From: Lachnospiraceae bacterium
GTDB lineage: Bacteria; Bacillota; Clostridia; Lachnospirales; Lachnospiraceae
DNA: 64,000 nucleotides
Reading direction: 5' to 3'
NCBI GenBank assembly: GCA_017437065.1
Contig: JAFSBX010000071.1
Coordinates: forward strand, 1 to 64,000
In this document: one piece after another, positions 5,918 to 11,717 of the stretch
How the letters are laid out: each line of letters opens with the position of its first letter
Numbering within the stretch: position 1 is the first letter of the stretch
The notes under the pieces: generated by a model
Told to the model about the DNA's origin: nothing
What the model saw: the letters and a program-made list of their open reading frames with translations, nothing else
The model's database searches: none
Translations under genes and position numbers: made by a program

Positions 5918-6202
5918 GTGGATATTATGAGCAAAATAGAAATGATTGCAAAATTACAAAGAAAAGATTTGCAGGGTGTGGGTGTTAAAGCATTATATTC
6001 TGATGGATGCGAAATATTTTATTTTTATGAGGACTTTGAAAACGATAAAGGAATTGATAGAGCCTCTAAACATTTTGAAAATCTTATAAATAAGGGCAAA
6101 GTAAGAAAAGCCGAATATTTTTACAAGGATGATTGTTTAAAAACAATTCCATGTTGCGGATGTTCAAAAATGGACTCTTGCACAATGAGAAAAGTCATCT
6201 AG
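5918..6202 (+). CDS. Unknown 94-residue protein with Cys cluster
   Basis: The product ends in CLKTIPCCGCSKMDSCTMRKVI, where five cysteines fall within 17 residues, suggesting a metal or disulfide site. The rest (MIAKLQRKDLQGVGVKALYSDGCEIFYFYEDFENDKGIDRASKHFENLINKGKVRKAEYFY) looks alpha/beta. I start at the GTG at 5918, about 8 bases behind AGAAAGG; the ATG at 5927 is too far from that site. It lies 19 bases after the previous gene and is probably co-transcribed. No family is recognised. Confidence 0.65.
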   Translation: MDIMSKIEMIAKLQRKDLQGVGVKALYSDGCEIFYFYEDFENDKGIDRASKHFENLINKGKVRKAEYFYKDDCLKTIPCCGCSKMDSCTMRKVI

Positions 6203-6216
6203 CAATATAACAGTTC

Positions 6217-6230
6217 AGCCCCTCGGGGCT
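6217..6230 (+). terminator. Compact hairpin behind the Cys-cluster gene
   Basis: AGCCC and GGGCT form a stem around a CTCG loop. It is followed by TCTGTAATG rather than a T run, so it may be a pause or leader hairpin rather than a true terminator. Confidence 0.4.
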
Positions 6231-6314
6231 TCTGTAATGCCACCGCACACCGTGCGAGCGTTCCAAGTCGCTACAAAGGCAGAGGACAGAGAAAAATACA
6301 AAGGAGGCTTTAGT

Positions 6315-6767
6315 ATGGCAAATACAATTAAATTGCAAGGAATCAGCGGACAGCAAAAAGGAACTGCTACAAAAGATTTAAAAATCGGCGATGTTATCAT
6401 TTGGAATTATGGCTATAAGTCGGAAGTTGTGGAGATTATCCCTAGCAAGACAGGTAAGACAATCACTTTTATGTTGAGGAGTTTTGAAAGTGGCAACATT
6501 AACCCTCGTAAAATGGGAGCTGATAGATTGGTGGTTATCGAGGAAAGACAGCTCGAAGAACCCAAAAACGAAGTAGAAAAGGCGATAAGCAACCGCACAA
6601 CCACCTACAACGGCATTTATTCCGATATTGGACACGTTCTCGATAAATTCAGCACCGCAGAACTTGCAGACTATTATATAAATGTCTTAGGCTGTGAAAG
6701 TTCATTAAGATATTATTTAGAACAGCAGATAACAGCAAGTGAAATAAATAAATTAAAGGCGGTATAA
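6315..6767 (+). CDS. Unknown 150-residue mobile-element protein
   Basis: The first 70 residues (TATKDLKIGDVIIWNYGYKSEVVEIIPSKTGKTITFMLRSFESGNINPRKMGADRLVVI) look like a small beta barrel with the IGDVI...N.G..S.V..I pattern of proteins that bind or sense something through an SH3-like barrel. A linker and a helical C-terminal domain (TAELADYYINVLGCESSLRYYLEQQITASEINKLKAV) follow. The ATG at 6315 sits behind AAAGGAGG. I have no function for it. The long leader before it (6203-6314) is gene-free and can fold. Confidence 0.65.
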   Translation: MANTIKLQGISGQQKGTATKDLKIGDVIIWNYGYKSEVVEIIPSKTGKTITFMLRSFESGNINPRKMGADRLVVIEERQLEEPKNEVEKAISNRTTTYNGIYSDIGHVLDKFSTAELADYYINVLGCESSLRYYLEQQITASEINKLKAV

Positions 6768-6853
6768 TTTCCGCCTTCTGTAATGTAGCCGGACATGCTC
6801 CGCCAGTTCTCAGCCCGGAAGAATACAGAAGACAGAAAACAAAAGAAAGGCGG
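6756..6853 (+). promoter_or_regulatory. Switch-like leader with one CCGCCTT and two competing AAGGCGG partners
   Basis: CCGCCTT at 6771-6777 can pair with AAGGCGG at 6756-6762, at the end of the upstream gene, or with AAGGCGG at 6847-6853, which contains the ribosome site of the next gene. The neighbouring CTTCTGT (6775-6781) can instead pair with ACAGAAG at 6825-6831. These foldings exclude one another. Translational control of the next gene is inferred. Confidence 0.45.
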
Positions 6854-6861
6854 TTTTTATT

Positions 6862-7089
6862 ATGACTAATATAGTAGAAAACACATTGAAAAATTTAGGA
6901 ATGGAACTGATAGTGAAAGATGAAAACAAAGGCGTTATATTTGAGATTTACAGATTAAAAAATTGTTGTTTAGAGTGTTACACATACCCAGCAGGAGAAG
7001 AACACAAGAAAAAGTTTTTTGCAAGTTCTTCAAGACCTGTTAATTATATGGATATGCTTTTATATTGCCAATACAATTATAAATATTAA
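6862..7089 (+). CDS. Unknown 75-residue protein
   Basis: The product (MTNIVENTLKNLGMELIVKDENKGVIFEIYRLKNCCLECYTYPAGEEHKKKFFASSSRPVNYMDMLLYCQYNYKY) is small, soluble and probably alpha/beta, with CC and C residues in the middle. The ribosome site AAAGGCGG is part of the leader hairpin described at 6756-6853. It shares the style of the surrounding small genes, but I recognise no motif. Confidence 0.6.
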   Translation: MTNIVENTLKNLGMELIVKDENKGVIFEIYRLKNCCLECYTYPAGEEHKKKFFASSSRPVNYMDMLLYCQYNYKY

Positions 7090-7180
7090 TTTTCTTACTC
7101 TCCCCTCGATATAGTCAGCGGCGATTCGTGACCGCGAGAGGGTTTACCGCATCAGCGGAAACTTACAGAAGAAAGGCGGC
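7090..7180 (+). other. Folded leader before the recombinase operon
   Basis: CTCTC near 7100 pairs with GAGAG near 7136, enclosing a GCGG/CCGC hairpin; a second CCGC-ATCA-GCGG hairpin lies near 7147-7158. It ends with ACAGAAGAAAGGCGG, nearly the same end as the leader before the previous gene. No gene is seen. Confidence 0.4.
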
Positions 7181-7186
7181 GAATTT

Positions 7187-7447
7187 ATGAGTAGGCAACT
7201 AACTATTATTAAAGTCAGACATGGCATAAATGGCTTTAAATATTCCGCATGTGATGAACAGGGCTATTTTATCGGCAACTTTGAAAAGCTGGCAGACGTG
7301 CGAAAACATTGGTACTATGCAATTAAGCAAGGGCGTGTTATTCTTGTTCGTGAACTGGACAAAATGCCGGATATGTCAAAATTAGAGGACGAAATAAAAA
7401 CCATTGATAAAATATTAAGATTAATTGCAAAGGATGAACCCGAATGA
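7187..7447 (+). CDS. Unknown 86-residue protein coupled to the recombinase
   Basis: The product begins MSRQLTIIKVRHGINGFKYSACDEQGYFIGNFEKLADVRKHWYYAIKQGRVILVREL and ends in an acidic helix (SKLEDEIKTIDKILRLIAKDEPE). Its stop overlaps the start of the recombinase gene (ATGA), so the two are translationally coupled. A small basic protein coupled to an integrase could be an excisionase or recombination directionality factor, but it has no clear HTH, so this is only a suggestion. The ribosome site is AAAGGCGG. Confidence 0.65.
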   Translation: MSRQLTIIKVRHGINGFKYSACDEQGYFIGNFEKLADVRKHWYYAIKQGRVILVRELDKMPDMSKLEDEIKTIDKILRLIAKDEPE

Positions 7448-8019
7448 ACAAACGAACTATAACACTTACAGATAAACAATATATTGATATTTTAACCGCT
7501 ATCAAAAGCGGTTTTTCTTACAATAGCAGAGAATACCAACCCAACGAACGCATCGCGACAGCTTTGACGTTAGAGGCTAATTTAGGCTTAAGAATCAGCG
7601 ATATACTGCATTTACATTTTACAGATATTGTCAGAGACGGCGAACGTTTCCGGCTTGATATTGTTGAAATCAAAACCGGGAAAGAAAGAACTTTTACGGT
7701 TCCGGCAGAAATTAGAGATTTTATTGACCAGTACCGCGTTAAGAACAGAATGAGTGAGCAGCAACGGCTTTTCGACTTATCAGAAAGACAGATACAGAAA
7801 CATTTAAAAGCTGCATGCGACTATTTAGGGATTGATGGAATTTCAACACATAGCTTTAGAAAATACTTTGCAACACAGATTTATTTAAACAATGGCTTTA
7901 ACATTGAGCTTGTGCGGCAGCTCCTGCAACACTCTTCTACTGCTGTCACACAAAGATATATCGGCATACAGCAAAAGCAAGTTGAAACAGCTTTACAGAA
8001 TCATATCAAATTAATATAG
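7444..8019 (+). CDS. Compact tyrosine recombinase, catalytic domain only
   Basis: The 191-residue protein holds a full catalytic set: R50 (LGLRISDIL), a lysine near 77-80 (EIKTGK), H136 and R139 (THSFRKYFA), H163 (LLQHSSTAVTQ) and Y172 (RYIGI). It starts about 40 residues before the first Arg, so the usual N-terminal arm- and core-binding domains (150-200 residues in phage integrases) are missing. It may act with a partner, bind DNA differently, or resolve dimers rather than integrate. It is the last gene of the plus arm. It differs clearly in sequence from the recombinase stub at 492-842. Confidence 0.88.
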   Translation: MNKRTITLTDKQYIDILTAIKSGFSYNSREYQPNERIATALTLEANLGLRISDILHLHFTDIVRDGERFRLDIVEIKTGKERTFTVPAEIRDFIDQYRVKNRMSEQQRLFDLSERQIQKHLKAACDYLGIDGISTHSFRKYFATQIYLNNGFNIELVRQLLQHSSTAVTQRYIGIQQKQVETALQNHIKLI

Positions 8020-8414
8020 ACCGATTCGCCCCGCTCATCTATCGCACCTTGACAACTTAACAGCTAAAGTGATATTGTTAAATCAATTTCAAGCTCGTAT
8101 TTTCGATTTTAAGCGTTTAAGAATATAGTTTGCACAATTCCACACTTACAATCATTTAACGCGGATTTGAGCCAAGCAGACAGACAGAAAAGGCATTTAG
8201 AATCATTGTTCATTATCTGCTTGATACCAACCGATGCCATGCCGCATATAAAACGCTTTACCGCGGTAAACTATTCGATACAATAAAAATCGAAAATTTG
8301 AAGCAAATCTGGAAGCAATTTTGAGACATTTTAAAATTGAAATTTCTGCTGAAAAAATGATGCCGGGGGGGTACTTAAAACGTTACCTTGAAATTTTTTA
8401 ATGGAGGACTACTT
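8020..8414. other. Gene-free region with a long-range inverted repeat and a perfect palindrome
   Basis: A promoter-like TTGACA lies at 8050-8055 with TATTGT 18 bp on. ATTTTCGATTTT at 8099-8110 is the exact inverse complement of AAAATCGAAAAT at 8286-8297, closing a loop of about 175 bases. Inside it TTTACCGCGGTAAA (8257-8270) is a perfect 14-bp palindrome. A run of seven G lies near 8366. No open frame is supported. It could be a structured RNA, an origin of replication or a packaging-type site. Confidence 0.5.
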
Positions 8415-8528
8415 ATGATTAAAGCATTATTTACACTTATGTTTCTACCTTTTATTCTAATTTGGAAAATAGTTATAGGAACTTTAAAACTGATAGGATT
8501 TATAGATTTTTTCAACGACAGACATTAA
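8415..8528 (+). CDS. Small membrane peptide (37 residues)
   Basis: An ATG nine bases behind ATGGAGGA opens 37 codons: MIKALFTLMFLPFILIWKIV, then IGTLKLIGFIDFFNDRH. One strongly hydrophobic helix is followed by a polar end. It lies directly before a good terminator whose stem overlaps its stop codon, as is usual for small toxin-like or phage membrane peptides. It could be a second type I toxin or a signalling peptide. No homologue is recognised. Confidence 0.55.
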   Translation: MIKALFTLMFLPFILIWKIVIGTLKLIGFIDFFNDRH

Positions 8529-8543
8529 GCTCTGTCGTTTTTT
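8514..8543 (+). terminator. Rho-independent terminator at the right end of the element
   Basis: AACGACAGA (8514-8522) and TCTGTCGTT (8531-8539) form a nine-pair stem with an eight-base loop, followed by a run of T. Confidence 0.85.
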
Positions 8544-8640
8544 ATTGGAATTTTGAGCAAAAAAAATAAACCGATTTATGGTCGATTCATCTTTAGTAGC
8601 ACTTGCACAGAAATCTCCTTTCCTGTGTATTTTATGGTTT

Positions 8641-8668
8641 TGATACCTTGGGTATCAAAGGGTATCAA
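8641..8668. repeat. GGGTATCAA repeats near the right end (arm-type sites)
   Basis: GGGTATCAA occurs at 8650-8658 and 8660-8668, and an inverted TGATACC at 8641-8647 forms a palindrome with the first copy. They match the repeats at 461-495 inside the left end, as expected for integrase arm sites in both attachment regions. Confidence 0.6.
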
Positions 8669-8718
8669 CGCAAATTCGCTCAAATGCCCTTAAACTCTAG
8701 CTTTGCGGCATTTTGTGT

Positions 8719-8745
8719 ACGGGTTCGATTCCCGTCGCTAGCTTT
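8719..8745. repeat. Right attachment site (attR core)
   Basis: Exact 27-base copy of the 3' end of tRNA-Thr plus TTT, found also at 402-428. The rest of the tRNA is absent here, so this is the duplicated half-gene left by integration. Confidence 0.9.
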
Positions 8746-8750
8746 ATTTT

Positions 8751-8784
8751 AAAAGACTTGAAAACCAAAGTTTTCAAGTCTTTT
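8751..8784 (+). terminator. Probable original tRNA-Thr terminator, displaced by integration
   Basis: A perfect 15-bp stem (AAAAGACTTGAAAAC and its complement) with a four-base loop lies six bases past the attachment core and ends in TTTT. Without the element it would directly follow the tRNA gene. Confidence 0.8.
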
Positions 8785-8852
8785 ATTTATATCTTCTGTA
8801 TCAATTAGTATTACCTCACTGACACACAAACCAATATTCTTTTTATTGTCCA

Positions 8853-9698
8853 CTACTTGTATAGTGTAACTGTTAACACTCCATTATCCGCTGATGCGTA
8901 AATCTGAATCGCTTCTTCAAAAATATTAGTAAACTTCAAATCTTTAACATTCCCTGAAATTGTAGCATCCATTCCGGCAGGAATATAAGATACCAATAGC
9001 GAGTGCGGATGCCGTTCTGTCGCAGGTAAATTCGCACTTAACATTGCTGCATATAAAGTAGATGATACTTGACAAATTCCTCCGCCAAATCCCTGCGCAT
9101 ATCCTTTTCCTACAATAACCGGTGCTTCGACATATCCATTCTCCGCTGTTCTCGGTAAAATGGTCTGATTAAAGGAAAATGATGCTCCAGGCTGTATTAC
9201 CATCCCGTTAATTCTGGACGCTGCCAATGTAACATTAATTGCCCTGGGAACATTAGGATCATATAAAGTAGAATAGCTGCCGATGACATTTCCCTTTATT
9301 TGTCCTGTATTTACATTTTCTTCCATAACATTTCTTTCGGCGTTTCTTCCTTCTGCCTTTCCATATACCTCATAATGTGTACAATATGCATTGTAATTAT
9401 TGCCGAAAGCTACCTGTAAATCTATGTAATTATTTTTATATGTTAAGCAATTAAATTCTCCGCTTCCCCATCTGCCTTCACGCAAACCATACTCAATATA
9501 ATGATTATATAAACCATTATAGTCATAACCAATTTGTACCTGTAAGTCCGGATATTTATTGTAATAATAGTCCATATCAAATGTTAAACCTGACAGCTTT
9601 GGTTGCTGTACCTGCGCCGCCTCAACTGTATCAACATTCCCACATAATACATAAGTTAACATGAATAAGGTCAATATATTTCTTATCTTTTTTTTCAT
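8853..9698 (-). CDS. Secreted VanW-domain protein with two N-terminal repeats
   Basis: The first 28 residues form a signal peptide (KKKIRNILTLFMLTYVLCGNVDTVEAAQ). Two similar modules follow: FDMDYYYNKYPDLQVQIGYDYNGLYNHYIEYGLREGR (about 40-77) and FNCLTYKNNYIDLQVAFGNNYNAYCTHYEVYGKAEGR (about 83-118). From about 140 to the end is a VanW domain (GSYSTLYD...RINGMVIQPGASFSFNQTILPRTAENGY...GGGICQVSSTLYAAML...ERHPHS). VanW domains occur in cell-wall-facing proteins of uncertain activity. The gene stands alone, with AGGAGGAGAAAGG before the start. Confidence 0.85.
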   Translation of the reverse strand: MKKKIRNILTLFMLTYVLCGNVDTVEAAQVQQPKLSGLTFDMDYYYNKYPDLQVQIGYDYNGLYNHYIEYGLREGRWGSGEFNCLTYKNNYIDLQVAFGNNYNAYCTHYEVYGKAEGRNAERNVMEENVNTGQIKGNVIGSYSTLYDPNVPRAINVTLAASRINGMVIQPGASFSFNQTILPRTAENGYVEAPVIVGKGYAQGFGGGICQVSSTLYAAMLSANLPATERHPHSLLVSYIPAGMDATISGNVKDLKFTNIFEEAIQIYASADNGVLTVTLYK

Positions 9699-9779
9699 AT
9701 CCTTTCTCCTCCTCTTATGTTTTTTAATTACATTTCATTTATATATATTTATCAAGCTATGAAATATGCAGAAAGTTTC

Positions 9780-10391
9780 TCACTTAATAAACCTTTTCAG
9801 TTTTGTTTTAATTCTTTGTAGTGCGTTATCTGTAGACTTTTCATCTCTCCCAAGAATCCTGGCAATTTGCGAATAACTCATACCTACCACATACAAATCC
9901 AACACTTCTTTTTCAAAACCACTCAGTTCCTTTTCTATAATACGTTCCAAATTCTCTACATTTTCTTTATCAATCAGCAATTCCTCCGGATTGATTCCGG
10001 AATTGGAGGCAAGTGCATTAATCAACTGCCCTTCCTCTCCTTCTTCTTTTTCCGTTGCAGATACAGAATATAAAGAAACATATGTATTAAGCGGTACATG
10101 CTTTTCTCTTCTGGAAGCCTGCACTGCTGTATACATCTGCCTTGATATACAAAGGTCAGCAAAGGTAAAAAAACTGGCATCTCTTCCACAATCATAATCC
10201 CTGATAGCCTTAAACAGACCAATCATGCCTTCCTGAATCAAGTCCTCCGTATCTGCACCTAAAATATACATTGTTTTTGCTTTACTACGAACCAAATTTT
10301 TATACTTGTCCATAATAAAATCCGTAATACTGCTTTCTCCATCACGCAAACGTAAAATCAACTCTTCATCCGAAATATTTCTATAATCCAT
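9780..10391 (-). CDS. sigH: RNA polymerase sigma-H factor
   Basis: The 203-residue protein has sigma region 2 (DKYKNLVRSKAKTMYILGADTEDLIQEGMIGLFKAIRDYDCGRDASFFTFADLCISRQMYTAVQASRREKH) and region 4 (LSGFEKEVLDLYVVGMSYSQIARILGRDEKSTDNALQRIKTKLKRF). It matches the Spo0H type that directs early sporulation and post-exponential genes in Firmicutes. Its place downstream of cysE-cysS-mrnC-rlmB is the order known from Bacillus and Clostridia, which supports the name. It follows rlmB by about 60 bases. Confidence 0.9.
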   Translation of the reverse strand: MDYRNISDEELILRLRDGESSITDFIMDKYKNLVRSKAKTMYILGADTEDLIQEGMIGLFKAIRDYDCGRDASFFTFADLCISRQMYTAVQASRREKHVPLNTYVSLYSVSATEKEEGEEGQLINALASNSGINPEELLIDKENVENLERIIEKELSGFEKEVLDLYVVGMSYSQIARILGRDEKSTDNALQRIKTKLKRFIK

Positions 10392-10454
10392 TTTCTTTGT
10401 CTACGCTCCACAATTTCCCCATTCTAAAATTAAGTACTGCTACAAATTCCACTT

Positions 10455-11195
10455 TTACATGCTTCTTTGCCTTACTATTTCATATGCAAGCACACCTGCT
10501 GCCACAGATGCATTCAGGGAATCAATATCTCCCTTCATTGGGATAGACGCAACAAAGTCGCATTTTTCTTTTACAAGTCTGCTTACTCCTTCTCCTTCAT
10601 TACCTATAACAAGCCCGATAGCACCCTTTAAATCCAAGTCATACATTCTTGTTCCGTCCATATCAGCACACACGAACCAAAGTCCTTCTTTTTTCAAATC
10701 CTCTATCGTTTTAGATAAATTTGTCACTTTTGCAACCGGTGTATAATTTAATGCTCCTGCTGAAGTTCTTGCTACTGTTGCTGTCAGACCTGCCGCACGG
10801 TTTTTAGGAATAATTACTCCGTGTGCTCCTGCTAAATTTGCCGTACGGATAATTGCCCCTAAATTGTGTGGGTCTTCTATATTATCCAAAAGGAAAATAA
10901 ACGGTGGCTCTCCCTTTTCTCTTGCAGCATTCAGAATATCCTCTACTTCCGCATATTCATACGCTGCTGCATAAGCAATTACCCCCTGATGTTTTCCCGT
11001 TTCCGACATCTGATCCAAACGCTCTTTTGCTACAAACTTTATCAAAGTATCGTGCTTTTTGGCCTCTCTTTTGATTGTCATAATGGGACCATCCTGACAA
11101 CCGTCCAAAATGAAAATCTTGTCAATTGGCTTTCCCGACCGATATGCTTCAATTACTGCATTTCTTCCTTCTATTGTAAACTCCTGATATCCCAT
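10455..11195 (-). CDS. rlmB: 23S rRNA 2'-O-methyltransferase RlmB
   Basis: The protein (246 residues) has an N-terminal substrate-binding domain (EFTIEGRNAVIEAYRSGKPIDKIFI) and a SpoU methyltransferase domain with its three motifs: NLGAIIRTANLAGAHGVIIP, LVIGNEGEGVSRLVKEKCD and IPMKGDIDSLNASVAAGVLAYE. The knotted SPOUT fold binds S-adenosylmethionine and methylates the 2'-O of a 23S rRNA guanosine (G2251 in E. coli). The start at 11195 follows AAAGGAAAG. It lies between mrnC and sigH in the conserved cluster. Confidence 0.9.
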   Translation of the reverse strand: MGYQEFTIEGRNAVIEAYRSGKPIDKIFILDGCQDGPIMTIKREAKKHDTLIKFVAKERLDQMSETGKHQGVIAYAAAYEYAEVEDILNAAREKGEPPFIFLLDNIEDPHNLGAIIRTANLAGAHGVIIPKNRAAGLTATVARTSAGALNYTPVAKVTNLSKTIEDLKKEGLWFVCADMDGTRMYDLDLKGAIGLVIGNEGEGVSRLVKEKCDFVASIPMKGDIDSLNASVAAGVLAYEIVRQRSM

Positions 11196-11276
11196 AGCTT
11201 TCCTTTCTTAACCATACCTTTGATTCCGTATTTTCTTTTATCTTTTTCTACCTATCTTCCATTTCAGAATAACATT

Positions 11277-11717
11277 TTATATCTCTAATTCTAACCTTGT
11301 AAGTGCCAATTTTACAATTTCAATCACCCTATCCATGTTATCCTGCAAATAAAGATATCCCAGTAATGCTTCAAAACCTGTAGCTTTACGATAATCACCG
11401 ATGGAAGCATTTTTCGCAGTCGTATAAGACTTGGCATTTCTTCCTCTTCTATATACTCCCTGCTCTTCCTCACTTAATTCCTCCATAATTGCTTCAACCA
11501 TAGCCGCCTGCGTGGCTGCATTTACAAATTTAATTGCCTTCTTATGAAGATTTGCCGCCGCACGATTTCCTCGTTCCACTACCACTGTACGGATAATCAA
11601 ATCATAAATACTGTCACCAATATATGCAAGGGTCAGTGGGGAATAGGTTCTAATATCCACTTCCCCACATTCAAATTCTTTTTTTAACTGCTTTAACAGA
11701 CTTAAGCTCTCTTCCAT
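11277..11717 (-). CDS. mrnC: Mini-ribonuclease III
   Basis: This is a 146-residue RNase III catalytic domain without the double-strand RNA-binding domain. YIGDSIYDLIIR carries the active-site acid, and SYTTAKNASIGDYRKATGFEALLGYLYL forms the second half of the site. The enzyme matures the ends of 23S rRNA precursors in Firmicutes. Its start overlaps the end of cysS by 16 bases, indicating coupling. Confidence 0.92.
   Translation of the reverse strand: MEESLSLLKQLKKEFECGEVDIRTYSPLTLAYIGDSIYDLIIRTVVVERGNRAAANLHKKAIKFVNAATQAAMVEAIMEELSEEEQGVYRRGRNAKSYTTAKNASIGDYRKATGFEALLGYLYLQDNMDRVIEIVKLALTRLELEI

Larger units (their letters stand above)
402..8745. mobile_element. Integrated 8.3 kb element in tRNA-Thr (satellite-like, partly decayed)
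   Basis: The element is bounded by exact 27-bp direct repeats made of the 3' end of tRNA-Thr. Inside are two tyrosine recombinase genes (one intact, one a C-terminal stub), an AntA-like antirepressor, a terminase-small-subunit-like gene, XRE and RHH regulators, a RelE-type toxin-antitoxin pair, a type I toxin-like peptide and several small unknown genes. There are no structural phage genes, large terminase, replication initiator that I recognise, or transfer genes. The genes form two divergent arms meeting near 4.4 kb. Lesions in three genes suggest it is decaying. A phage satellite is the favoured reading; a prophage remnant or small genomic island is the alternative. Confidence 0.88.
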
